From Paludibacteraceae bacterium (lineage in GTDB: Bacteria; Bacteroidota; Bacteroidia; Bacteroidales; Paludibacteraceae), in the NCBI GenBank assembly GCA_017550055.1, contig JAFYMM010000141.1, positions 1 through 11,706 of the forward strand: 11,706 bases of DNA, read 5' to 3'. Below, in pieces: positions 1 through 10,800 of this stretch. Below the pieces are notes generated by a model. That model ran no database searches. It was not told where the DNA came from and saw only the letters and a list, made by a program, of their open reading frames with translations. The position numbers were made by a program, and so were the translations under genes. The stretch's first letter is position 1. The number at the start of each line of letters is the position of its first letter.

Positions 1-3000
1 CAACTCTACTGAGATATTGTCAAGATATGCACCACCTGTACCACTACCATTTGCAAGATAGTCTGCCATGAATGCCACATGTTTAGCACCACCTTTGTAA
101 TCAGACAACAAAATCAAAACTTTTTCGTATGCACTATTGCTTGGTTTAATCGTATCAATAGGCTCAAATGTAGCAGCCAATTGTGAAGGTGAAGAAACAT
201 CACTAACAACACCAACAACAATAGCTTTACCTGCACCTGATGCTTTCGCCATAAACGACACTTGACAACGGCTCAAACTATCAATTAGCAATTCGCGTGA
301 CACAAGATAACTATTTTGTCCATCGCCATTGCAATATACATAAACACCCTTACCGCTAAATCCTGACGCATAAACATAAGGATATTGTGTTTCTTTTCCT
401 GCTACAGGATAATATGTATACCAGCAAGCTGGTTGATAATATGCTCCTGCTGTTGGGTTAGATTCGAAATCTTCTGCAAATGGAATAGCCACAGTTGGCT
501 CACAACCTGTTGACACCTTAACAACATTAGACCATGGGCTATATTCATCACCTTCACACAATGTATTAGCATAAATATCACATGATTCTGCCATCTTCAA
601 GTTCTCAATAACTACTTTATTACCTTCTGCAAAGATAGTATCAGCTTGGCCATTTACCACATAACGTACTTGGCTCTTAGATCCAGCACCTTCAAGTGTT
701 ATATAAATCTTACTTGTCGTTACCGAATCAACCACTACTACAGGAGATACACACTCTGGAATTGTATCAAAAGAAATGTTATCTACGTAAGCACGATTAT
801 CTTTATCAAATTCCGACAAGAACATTACATATTTACCAAAATTACCATTAGCATCACCAACATATTTATCAAAACGAACTTCTAAATCTGTCATTGCAGA
901 AGGAACATCTACAGTTTCAACAGCAGTAAATGTCGACAAATCTTTAGGATCAGTAATGATACCAATTGTCATAGAGTGTGCATACTGAGGACTAACATAA
1001 GTAGAAGATGTTGTTCCTACACTAAATTTAACTCTCAATCTAGTAATTTGATCAACATTAATTTGAGGCATAATAGCATATGCTCCATTTGCTGCTGTAG
1101 AAGATACTACTGATTGGAAATACAACCCTTTAACAGGAGGTGTTGATGTTGATTGTTTTACACTTGGTATATAAGATGATGCTGTAGATTGCTTATTACC
1201 TACAACCCAACATCCTCCTGGAGCTTTATTTACTGTATAACTTTCAAAGTCTTCTACTCCCATCTCTCCTGCAGTTTTCAACTCACACAATGTTGTAAAT
1301 GTATTTACATCTGACCAATCAGAAGAAGATTGTTCATTACATATAGATTTAATCCACCAATAATAAGTAGTTTGAGTAGCTAAATCTGTAAGTGTATAAG
1401 GATTTGAAGTAACATCACCAGCAAAAACAACATTATTGCTACCGACAACTACTGTATCAAGACCTTCAGCTGTCAAAGAATTAGCCGTTGCAACTACAAG
1501 ACGCCATTTTTTCTCTTGTGCGCCTTTCCATGACAATTTCGCTGTAACGTCTGCTGCTTCCGATGCAAGATTTTGAGGCATATTACATGCGATGATATTT
1601 TCAATACGCACATTATCAACAAACATAGACATTGGAGATGCAGCTTTTGCCATACGCAACGCTATATATTCACCATTTCCTTTATACGAATCAAGTGTTA
1701 CATAATAGTCAACCCATTCATTAATACGAGGCAAAGTAATATCTTCTACAAGCTCAAATGTTTTGATATCATTTGGGTCTGTCATAACACCAACCTCTAA
1801 TTTATCACCACGTGAAGCAGCACGCAATTTCATTGTAATTTGCAATTTGCTTACACTTTCTGTGTTAAATTTAGGGAATGCAACATACGATGCATATGCA
1901 GAATACATATCTGCTGTATCTGCCGATGCTGCCATATAAAGTGAATTATTTGCGCTTGCACTTTGGTCGCTTGTCAAATATGGATAGTAAATAAACATCG
2001 GACCATTTTCTCCTGCTGTTTCAATCTCAGAAAGAGTTGAGAACATACAAGGAACTCCAAATGGAGAAACTGTATTACCCACAGCATATTTTGCATCGTC
2101 AAAATTTTGAACGTATGGCAAAGATTCTACCAAACGACAACCTGTTTTGAACGAACCTTCAACACTCCAGAAACCTACAGCTTCACCACAAATTGGTTGT
2201 ACATAATAATAGTATGTTACCGAACCAGGTTCAAGATTTTCAAACACTACAGAATTTGTTGTTGCAACAAATGCTGTGTCAAAATTAGCATAGTCAGGAT
2301 TATTCAAATTGCTTTCACTTACGCGACTTCTTGAAAGACGAACATTCCAAGATGTAACTTCACCTGCATCCCAAGTAAGTTTTACTGATGTTGCCGACAT
2401 CTCTTCTGTAGTAAACATAGCTGGCTCAATACAATCAGGAGCATCTGTAAACAACACTTCTGAGATACGAACATCATTTTCCATGAATGCTTTAAGTCCA
2501 CGGTCATCAACTTTAATCACAAGGAAATTACCTTCTGATTTGAACGATTCAAAATCAAATTTATACTTTTTAACATCTGCTACTAATTCTATTGTTCTTT
2601 CAAATTGATATGTTGATTCATCCATCGCATCTGTAGCTAACCCAACTTCAATAATACCAAAATAACCAGTTGCCAAAAATTCTGTGCGAGCTTCAAGTTC
2701 CACACGCACACCCTCTTTTTTCTCAACTTGTGGGAAAATCACATAGTTATAATCGCCAACTCTATTAGCTGTAATAAACAAATCTCCATTATTATCAATA
2801 TATGGAGGTGTCAAACGATTTGATTTAAACAATACATCATTACTAATACGATATGCTTTATCTGCATCTGGGTGATAGAATGTAGAATCATTATTAACAT
2901 CAATATTAAATGTCATTTTATAAGGTAAAGTCTTCACCAAATCATGAGTACGAACTTGGCAGGCATTACTCCAACGACCTTTTTCTTCACCATTGATATG

Positions 3001-4632
3001 ACGTGCATAAACATAATAAAGTGTAAGATTATCAAGACCTTCAACTAAGCATGGAGCTGCTGTAAACACTTCACGTTTAACTACAGTTGACAATGTATCA
3101 AGCACATCTGTTTTAGTCACTTTCTCTTTCAAAACAACCACTTCATATTTTTCACTTTGATCAACAAAGTTCACCTTGATTGTTGAAGCAGCTGGCAATG
3201 TAGCTTTGATTTGAGCTTTATCTGTTGTAGGTATCGCTTCAATGCGCAAGTCATCCATGATGAACTTATTTGGCACATCAAAGTCTGACATAAATGCAAT
3301 GTGTTTACCTTCTCCTTTATAGCTATCAAGACGAACAATAAATTCTTCAAACACACGGTAGCTTGAAACTACTACTGTATCCACAGCAACAAAAGTTGAT
3401 TTATCTGAAGGGTCTGTCATAACCCCAACTATAATTTGTTGAACCAACGAACCTTGTGTTGAATTATAACGAGTTGTCCAAAAAGATACTTGTACTTTAT
3501 TGATATTATCTACAACTACCTCTGGAGATGCAATATAATTCCATTTACCTGCAGGAATATCACTATTAGTACTACGTGAACCCATAAAGAACAACGAGGC
3601 TGTTGCATCTGGCGAAAAAGCATAACAATCTGCTGGAGCTGAAAATGTATTGATAAATGGCTCATAATCTGTCAAACCATCAAATTCGCCACAAACAGCA
3701 ACCCAATAAGGCAAATAAGATACAACACCAGGTTGATATTTCATATTGAAATTTTGATAGTATGGCAATTCAAGAGATGTTGTTGTTGTAAATTCAACAA
3801 CTTCACTCCATTCACTCAATTCACCGTCGCAATTAGATTGGAGATAAACATAATATTTTGTTCCCTGAACAAGACCCTTCATTTGATATTCAATCTCTGC
3901 ACCATCAATAGTTGCATTAATTGCATCTGCCTTGAAGCTCTTATCGTTAAGTTGAGCTGCAGTAAGTGGAGTTGTACTCACTTTAAGATACAATTCAGAA
4001 GCATCGAACGAAGCAATCCAGCTCAATGTTGCGCCTTGATTTTTAACATTAGTTATCATCAAGTTGAATGGTTGAGCACAATTTGGAGCCGAACGAACAA
4101 CTACATCATCCAACACTATACCATGACCAAGGTTATCTGTAGCTTCAAAAGCAATTTGATAAGTTTTTGTCACAGATGTGAGATAAATAGTGTCGCGTTG
4201 CCAACGAGCAATATGTTGATCGAATTTTTTAAGTTCAATCCAACGACCTGATTCTGATGTACGATAATATACACGAAGAGTGTCAAAATCGCCAGTCCAC
4301 TTGTCTTGCGCATGCGCAAAACACAAAATTGGTTGAAACACTTCTGATAAATCCATAACTGGAGATATCAAACGTGTAATCGCACCTGTAGTTTGTCGTG
4401 TTTCATTACGAAAAGCTACACGTTTTGTTCCTTTGGCTGTTCCATTTGGATATTTGAGGCTACCTGACTCAACTGTCCAAGAAAAATCACCAAAAACTTT
4501 TTCTTGTGTCCATGTAGTAGGAATTCCTTTTTCAAAATCCTCTTCAAGTACATATCCCAAGTTTTGCGCACTAACAGAAGTGACAAACAAAGATAGCACA
4601 AGAATTACTACAAAATGTAAACATTTTTTCAT
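1..4632 (-). CDS. Giant secreted adhesin-like protein with alternating choice-of-anchor J and FnIII domains (C-terminus outside window)
   Basis: Read from ATG at 4632-4630, the frame stays open to base 1, giving 1544 residues without a stop; the 3' end is cut by the window edge. Residues 1-23 form a signal peptide (MKK, a hydrophobic stretch, then SVSAQ). The visible mature part alternates six jelly-roll-like choice-of-anchor J/MAM-like domains (about 25-184, 285-465, 563-732, 834-1015, 1115-1295, 1377-1544) with five FnIII-like domains between them. Each J domain ends in a strand such as VLDDVVV, IMDDLRI, VDNVRI or LDNISV. Domains 2-6 share a VG(V/L/I)xTD segment, and most also share a YKGxGKH-type segment. 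FnIII modules show the usual LSW/LTW and TYYYYV-like strands. The family implies carbohydrate or protein binding outside the cell; no catalytic motif was seen. It is the third gene of a probable operon, 33 bp after gene B. A T9SS sorting domain is expected beyond the window by analogy with its neighbours but is not seen. Confidence 0.93.
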   Translation of the reverse strand, partial: MKKCLHFVVILVLSLFVTSVSAQNLGYVLEEDFEKGIPTTWTQEKVFGDFSWTVESGSLKYPNGTAKGTKRVAFRNETRQTTGAITRLISPVMDLSEVFQPILCFAHAQDKWTGDFDTLRVYYRTSESGRWIELKKFDQHIARWQRDTIYLTSVTKTYQIAFEATDNLGHGIVLDDVVVRSAPNCAQPFNLMITNVKNQGATLSWIASFDASELYLKVSTTPLTAAQLNDKSFKADAINATIDGAEIEYQMKGLVQGTKYYVYLQSNCDGELSEWSEVVEFTTTTSLELPYYQNFNMKYQPGVVSYLPYWVAVCGEFDGLTDYEPFINTFSAPADCYAFSPDATASLFFMGSRSTNSDIPAGKWNYIASPEVVVDNINKVQVSFWTTRYNSTQGSLVQQIIVGVMTDPSDKSTFVAVDTVVVSSYRVFEEFIVRLDSYKGEGKHIAFMSDFDVPNKFIMDDLRIEAIPTTDKAQIKATLPAASTIKVNFVDQSEKYEVVVLKEKVTKTDVLDTLSTVVKREVFTAAPCLVEGLDNLTLYYVYARHINGEEKGRWSNACQVRTHDLVKTLPYKMTFNIDVNNDSTFYHPDADKAYRISNDVLFKSNRLTPPYIDNNGDLFITANRVGDYNYVIFPQVEKKEGVRVELEARTEFLATGYFGIIEVGLATDAMDESTYQFERTIELVADVKKYKFDFESFKSEGNFLVIKVDDRGLKAFMENDVRISEVLFTDAPDCIEPAMFTTEEMSATSVKLTWDAGEVTSWNVRLSRSRVSESNLNNPDYANFDTAFVATTNSVVFENLEPGSVTYYYYVQPICGEAVGFWSVEGSFKTGCRLVESLPYVQNFDDAKYAVGNTVSPFGVPCMFSTLSEIETAGENGPMFIYYPYLTSDQSASANNSLYMAASADTADMYSAYASYVAFPKFNTESVSKLQITMKLRAASRGDKLEVGVMTDPNDIKTFELVEDITLPRINEWVDYYVTLDSYKGNGEYIALRMAKAASPMSMFVDNVRIENIIACNMPQNLASEAADVTAKLSWKGAQEKKWRLVVATANSLTAEGLDTVVVGSNNVVFAGDVTSNPYTLTDLATQTTYYWWIKSICNEQSSSDWSDVNTFTTLCELKTAGEMGVEDFESYTVNKAPGGCWVVGNKQSTASSYIPSVKQSTSTPPVKGLYFQSVVSSTAANGAYAIMPQINVDQITRLRVKFSVGTTSSTYVSPQYAHSMTIGIITDPKDLSTFTAVETVDVPSAMTDLEVRFDKYVGDANGNFGKYVMFLSEFDKDNRAYVDNISFDTIPECVSPVVVVDSVTTSKIYITLEGAGSKSQVRYVVNGQADTIFAEGNKVVIENLKMAESCDIYANTLCEGDEYSPWSNVVKVSTGCEPTVAIPFAEDFESNPTAGAYYQPACWYTYYPVAGKETQYPYVYASGFSGKGVYVYCNGDGQNSYLVSRELLIDSLSRCQVSFMAKASGAGKAIVVGVVSDVSSPSQLAATFEPIDTIKPSNSAYEKVLILLSDYKGGAKHVAFMADYLANGSGTGGAYLDNISVEL

Positions 4633-4665
4633 TTTTTGTGTTTTTTAGGTTAGTTAATAAATGTA

Positions 4666-7600
4666 TTATTTGATTTTAATTTTATATACTTTCAAATCAT
4701 TATTTGTTACGATTTGCAACATATACACACCTGATTGTTGAGGTGCATAAATATCTGTATCTTCAGACAAAACTTTATATGAATAAACCAATTGTCCCGA
4801 CACAGTATAAATATTTACATAACCATTATCAAAATTCTCTATTTTTATTCTTTGAGATGGTTCTAATATTGTATTTCCAAGACAAACTCCATCTTCCGCC
4901 AACACATCATCAACAAAAGTTCTTCCGCCTGGGCATATTTCACATGTTTGCATCACCACTCCATCATCTGCTCGCTTAACAATCATATAGAAACAATCAT
5001 CAGGATTAAAACTTTCTCCATCTGGAAGATAATAGTATGATTGGTTTTCTCCTATCAACTCTTCTCCATTTTTAAACCATCTATATTCTCCATCTACAAA
5101 CAAATAGCCTCCATTATTCTCTGCATCATACAATGTAATCAAATTACCAAACTTAGCCACCATAATAGAAGAGCTATAATAGACATCAAATTCCACTGGT
5201 ATAGAAATATCACCACACAACGATGATGTATCTTTAAGCAAAATTGTTGCTGCATATCTATTTGGTCTGCAATTATCTGGTATATTTATGATAAAAACAT
5301 TCTCATTACCAACAATAAAATCACCATCTACAAACCCATTTTGTTTTGCAAAATCATCAAAAATCACAGAATATTCAGATGGGCCACGCTCTCCTGCAGG
5401 CACATTATATTCTATTCTAAGTTCTTTTTCATCTGCACATAGATTTCTAACCGCATCATCAACAGAAGCATTCACCTGTGGTATTCTGACCAAATCCAGA
5501 ATCACAATACTATCACAACCCCACTGAGAAGTCAATCTAAATTCATGCTGACCTGTTTCCGCCACTTCAACACCTATTGGTTCAAATACATAAACACCAT
5601 TACCGCATATTGTATCACTGAAATATGTATCTTCCACTTGTCTCATCACCTTCAAGTCCAACACAGTTATACTATCACAACCACACCAGCGACTTTTCTC
5701 CACATGCACCGCTACTGTATCAGAGAAAAACATACCAAAATTAGTAGCTACATATTCGCCATCGCAAATCGTAGTGTCAATCACATTGCGTTCAGAATAA
5801 ATCGCAGGAACAACAATTGTAAATATCGAATCATCCATACACTGATTATCCGAAATACCTACAGAAAGGTTCAAATTCAATGTCTCTCCAATAGAATCAA
5901 CATCATAAACAAAAGTAGTCAATTCACTAACAACCTCCCCATTTATTGTCCAATAATGATTTTCAACTTTTTCTCCCGAAGGAACCTCAACGCCATTGAT
6001 GCGAGTCAAAACCTCACTCTTTGAAGTGAAACGAACTTGGTTTTTACATCCATTAGGAATCCATTCATAATCAAAATTCGCAAAAGGAATACGAGGACGC
6101 ACCTCTGTATGGAGTGTAAAATCACAACCCAACTGATCGAGATAATCTATTCTACAATAATAGGTTGCAGTGTCATTCGATGGCACTTTTAGTTCTTTCT
6201 CGTTTGTATCAAAAACCTCTTTATTATAATCATCTAAATGATACCAAGTGTACTTAAAGCCATCTGGAGCAACAAGCGAAATATTAATATCATCACCGCA
6301 CGACGTACTCTTGATACTTGCATCAATACAACCCAATGTAAAGTAAGCATATCCACAGTGCGCTGTCAACTCACAGTCTTGAGTAGTCAACTGCACTTTA
6401 ATAGTTTGACCTTTGTAATTACGCAAATCTACACCAATAGAAGACCAATCTTTCCATACAATTTCATCAAAACCCGAACGAAAATCTGGTGTATAATTTT
6501 CCCACTTAATATATTCATCATGTGGCGAAAAATTAGCTTCAACACACGAACTTATAGCATTCCCATTTTGGTCCAAAATTTTAAATTCAAATGCTGGAGC
6601 TTGGTGGGTTGGAGCTGGTTTTTCCAACACAATTGCATATTTCATCAACAAAATAACATCAGACGCAGGATTCACATAGTATTCATACGTAATACGCTCT
6701 GCTTCTGCTCCTTTCAACCAGTTTCCCAATCTCACAGATGCCAACTCTCCATCAGGTATAGTCTTAAGTTTTCCGCCTGTTCTTGGGTCATATTGACCTT
6801 TTTCCCAATATACAGTATGACGGCTATTCGGATTATTTGCACCAAAATCAACAACAGTAGATATCTGATCGCTCGATGTAGAAAAACCTGCCGCCACATT
6901 ACCTGTTTGACAGAGAACGCTTTCATCATGCAAATCTACATAATTGATACAGTGATTATCTGGGCAGAAACAAACAGCACCATTCAATGCTATATATGCA
7001 CTTTTCTGTTTTATTGTATCAATATTGCAAATACCTCTAACACGCATATCCCACAAGCCTTCTTCTATCTCTTCTACGCGAGCCGAAGTTGCTGTTGTTT
7101 TTATTGTAGTCCAGTGCTGATTACCTGTTTTTCTGTATTGGAATTCATACTCATCAGATGTACCAACCCATGTCGCAGTGAAAGCACCACACTCCGACTC
7201 CATGTCCAACTTAGAAGGCATTTTACAATTCGACAATGTAATTTGCACATTATCCACCGATGGTGCCATAGGGTTAACCTTTGCTGTATCGGTATTAAAA
7301 TTTTCCCACACAAAAATCAATTTCACCTTTCTTCCTGCTGGAATTGTTTGATTTTGAATTGTATGAGTTTGCCAATTCATTGCTTGATAGAATTTATTTG
7401 GCAAAAGATTCTTCATCTGTGGCGACAATGTTGCGTCCGATGAATTCGACAAAATATTTGCTGTCTCTGCAATAAGTCCTACATAAAGTTGCGATGTATT
7501 TTCTGCTCCATATAGTTTGTAGTCGAATGTAATATCGACCGACACCTTTTCACTAAACTCAAACACGCGATAGGCCACCACCAAATTCTTTTTCGCTCCA

Positions 7601-7869
7601 TACATTGCATTCACGCCACCATCACATGAGATATATAGCGATTGCTTGCCGTCATTATGCTCAAGACCGCCCACCATCCATTGGTCATTGCAATTAACAC
7701 CATCTGTGCCTGCATTGAAAACCCAATTACGAACCTCTGCCGAATCTGCTTCTTCAAAACTACATGCGTATGGCAAAGTTACGGCATATTGTTGCGCAAA
7801 AGTCAGTGTCATCGAACAAGACAACACAAGCAACAAAACATTAATTTTTTCAATTAGAATATTTTTCAT
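4666..7869 (-). CDS. T9SS-secreted multidomain surface protein, paralogue of the upstream gene (gene B)
   Basis: 1067 residues. Signal peptide about 1-25 (cleavage near TFA-QQ). Domains in order: MAM/anchor J-like 26-214 (ends SVDNVQITL); FnIII-like 215-296; a Bacteroidales-type module 303-524 with SRHTVYWEKGQYDPRTGG, then LKTIPDGELASVRLGNW (368-384), VWKDWSSIGVDLR (471-483) and cysteines 442, 499, 505, 514 and 524; an Ig-like segment (APDGFKYTWY); a PKD-like domain about 597-690 in which the usual WDFGDG is replaced by HYWTINGE (638-645); two Cys-containing repeats ending GCDSITVLDL (730-739) and GCDSIVILDL (784-793); a beta-rich module 800-980 with RWFKNGEELIGENQ; and a T9SS type A sorting domain about 1005-1067 (VNIYTVSGQLVYS, SGVYMLQI, KVYKIKIK). 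It is the second gene of the probable operon, starting 11 bp after the stop of gene A, with no Shine-Dalgarno site, as is common in this phylum. Export and surface attachment or release by T9SS is well supported; the ligand is unknown. Confidence 0.95.
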   Translation of the reverse strand: MKNILIEKINVLLLVLSCSMTLTFAQQYAVTLPYACSFEEADSAEVRNWVFNAGTDGVNCNDQWMVGGLEHNDGKQSLYISCDGGVNAMYGAKKNLVVAYRVFEFSEKVSVDITFDYKLYGAENTSQLYVGLIAETANILSNSSDATLSPQMKNLLPNKFYQAMNWQTHTIQNQTIPAGRKVKLIFVWENFNTDTAKVNPMAPSVDNVQITLSNCKMPSKLDMESECGAFTATWVGTSDEYEFQYRKTGNQHWTTIKTTATSARVEEIEEGLWDMRVRGICNIDTIKQKSAYIALNGAVCFCPDNHCINYVDLHDESVLCQTGNVAAGFSTSSDQISTVVDFGANNPNSRHTVYWEKGQYDPRTGGKLKTIPDGELASVRLGNWLKGAEAERITYEYYVNPASDVILLMKYAIVLEKPAPTHQAPAFEFKILDQNGNAISSCVEANFSPHDEYIKWENYTPDFRSGFDEIVWKDWSSIGVDLRNYKGQTIKVQLTTQDCELTAHCGYAYFTLGCIDASIKSTSCGDDINISLVAPDGFKYTWYHLDDYNKEVFDTNEKELKVPSNDTATYYCRIDYLDQLGCDFTLHTEVRPRIPFANFDYEWIPNGCKNQVRFTSKSEVLTRINGVEVPSGEKVENHYWTINGEVVSELTTFVYDVDSIGETLNLNLSVGISDNQCMDDSIFTIVVPAIYSERNVIDTTICDGEYVATNFGMFFSDTVAVHVEKSRWCGCDSITVLDLKVMRQVEDTYFSDTICGNGVYVFEPIGVEVAETGQHEFRLTSQWGCDSIVILDLVRIPQVNASVDDAVRNLCADEKELRIEYNVPAGERGPSEYSVIFDDFAKQNGFVDGDFIVGNENVFIINIPDNCRPNRYAATILLKDTSSLCGDISIPVEFDVYYSSSIMVAKFGNLITLYDAENNGGYLFVDGEYRWFKNGEELIGENQSYYYLPDGESFNPDDCFYMIVKRADDGVVMQTCEICPGGRTFVDDVLAEDGVCLGNTILEPSQRIKIENFDNGYVNIYTVSGQLVYSYKVLSEDTDIYAPQQSGVYMLQIVTNNDLKVYKIKIK

Positions 7870-7880
7870 AAAAATATCTT

Positions 7881-10800
7881 TTACAAAATATTAATTTTCT
7901 CTACTTTACGAGAACCATCATTCATCAACGCCTCTATAATAAAAATACCATGCAATCCTTCGGTCGAGATATAACCCTCTCCATCCAAATCGTATGTGCC
8001 AACCAAGACCCCTGTTGTTGACCACAATTTAACAACCGATCGCTGTGTTGCTCTAACTTTTAGCATCTCTTTCTCTTGCGAGAAAATTATCACACTTGCT
8101 TCGTTTGCATCGAGTGTCTGAGGCACTATCGCACACACTTTTTGCGACACATTGTCATCTATTCTGGTCAAAAGCACGCTATATTCATCTGCCGAATTAA
8201 AGCCCTCTTCTACATACAACACCGAAGATGTTGCGCCTAATATAGCCTCTGAATTCTTATACCATTGGAAGGCAACAAAATCATAACCACCATTATAATC
8301 CTTGTTTTTCACTGCCAACACGTCGTTCCATCGTTGTGCTATTACATCTCTCGAGTACATCAAATCCACAAGCACCTCCTCTTTCTCTTTTCCACACGAC
8401 TGTTTTCCAAAGCTGATTTCTGCCTTATATCTATTAGGAATCATACCTTCTGGCATAGGTATCACAAACGCATTATCCTTCAAAGTCACCCCTTCCACTG
8501 TGTCTGTCTTACTTGAGAATTTAAACGAATAATCGCCTAATCTACCCGAAGTTATCTCATAAGGTATTATCAAATATTCATCATCTACACACACATCCAC
8601 AACCGTATCAACATCAATCAACAATGTTTCATACACCACTATATCCAAAGTTATCACACTATCACAACCATGGATAGTCTTACCTTCAAATTTATATTTA
8701 CCTGTCTCCGTAATACGTTCACCGTTAAACATATAAACGTCCGTGCTACAAATAGTGTCAACTATCAACGAGTCATAGCCGTCAGAAACCAACAAATCAA
8801 GCACCGTAATACTATCGCAACCATACACTGTTTTCGCAGTATCCGAATAACAGCCTGTCGACCAATAATGTTTTCCTTTAAAAACATATGAGTCTGGATA
8901 ACATACCACTTCATGAATTGTATCCACCTTAGTTCCAAGTTCTGGCAAATTCAATTCAAAAGTAGTAAAATCCGAACAAGCCCCATTTGCCATGAATGCC
9001 GACATTGTAACCGTATATTTTCCACCTTTGTCAGGGAATATGTGTGTTGGATTCAACTCATTCGAAGATTCGCCATCACCAAAATCCCACAAAACATCTT
9101 GTACTGGGTCTTCCGACAAAACCGTATCTTTGGTGTATTGGTTAACCAAATAAACATAACTTGAATCAAAAAAGTTTACAACATTTTGACAATTTTCCAC
9201 CTGTACGTCAAATCTACCCCTTGCTCTTGGAAAACGTGCCAAAGTAGAAGCCGACAACGTATAGTAACAATTCGAATTAGTTTTTTGAATCACATCCAAA
9301 GCATAAGTCAATGTATCTGACGCATCAACCGAAAGAATTTGCTCTGTCGAAATTGTCACATCTGGATTATTTGGCAAATACCATCTATAGTTAAATCCAT
9401 CTGGTGCCTTGAACGAGTTTTTAGGGTCATTACCGCAACTAAGTGCCTGAATTTTACCATCAGAGCAACTCAACGTAAAATAAGCATAACCATAGTGACC
9501 TTCTTGCACGCAGTCGTAAGTTGTCAACTCCACTGTCAACGTATCGCCATGATGCTCTCTAAGATTTAGCCCCACTGTAGTCCAATCTTTATAAACTCCA
9601 TCCGAGCCAATCATACCCCAACCTTCTCCATCTGTACCAAAACCTGCCGAGAAATCAGCCTCACCACATTTATGTGCATCAAGCGAACTACCATTTTTCG
9701 TGATTTTTAGCGTAAAACGTGGTTGGTCCTCTTTCTTGTGGTCTGGCAATTGCATCACGATTGCATAATTAAGAAGCAAAACAGCATTTTTTGTCGTATC
9801 CACTTTGTATTTGTAACGAATACACTCTGCCTCTGCTTGTGTATGCCAGTTCCCCAATCTCACCGAAGCCTTCTCTCCATCTGGTATCGTTTTCAATTTC
9901 GTTCCTCCCACTCTCACATCATATTCCCCTTGCACATAGTGTATCGTATGACGACTCTCTTCCGCAGCATAACCATGGTCAATCACCCCTTGAGCCGACA
10001 TAGGCTTTTTGAACGTTCCGTAATAGCAATTCGAACTATTGATATCCAAAAAGTCGATACAACCAACTTGTGGATAATGGAAATATTTTTCAAGCGTAAT
10101 CCATTCACCAATAATACCATCACACACCGATCTCACCTCATAAATCGACATTCCCTCTTCAAGGTCTTCAATCTTAATCTCCTCTCCCACAATGCCAAAA
10201 TGCTCTATCCATGCAAGCGAATCAACATTTCTGTATCGAACATCATAATTTGGCGAATTGCCATTCCAAACAAACGATGCTCCATCATCGCTAAACTTCA
10301 AATTCAAACCACTCGGATTCTGACATTTACCCACTTGCATAATATAAATATTATCTACACATGCAGCTGGTGGAGTTGTACTCACCACGCCATTATTCCA
10401 AACAAAAACCAACTTATGCGGCGTACCGTCCGAATAAATTATATCTGTCGACTTTTTCCACGAAGTTTGTCCACACAAACGCGAATTTGCAAATTTAAAC
10501 GCAACATCATAACCCTCACCCACTACAAATTTTTGCAACACATCTGAAGCAACAGAATTCGTTGCAATACTATCAGGCATCCAACAAACATACAAACCAT
10601 CAGTATTTGCACCCGCACCCTTCCACTCAATAACAATATCATAATATCCTTCCCAAAAATGCAAAGTACGCGAAGCTACCACCGACACTCCCTTATTCTG
10701 ATAATTATTTGACACTCCGTCACTTGACACAAACAAACCAGCACCGCCTGTATGCGCTCCCGGCTTACCAACATACCATTTGTTAACGCACGATTCACCC

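Noticed and set aside
3733..4251. Open frame of 172 codons on the plus strand, opposite the giant gene
   Set aside because: Antisense shadow over the first FnIII and second J domain; Cys/Ile-rich composition without domain features.
6238..7443. Open frame of 401 codons on the plus strand, opposite gene B
   Set aside because: It lies entirely antisense to a well-supported gene. Its composition (many Ile, Cys, His, Thr, Arg and Asn, no domain pattern) is what the antisense of A/T-rich coding sequence gives.
9723..10547. Open frame of 274 codons on the plus strand, opposite gene A
   Set aside because: Same reason: antisense shadow with no recognisable motifs and no promoter or start context.
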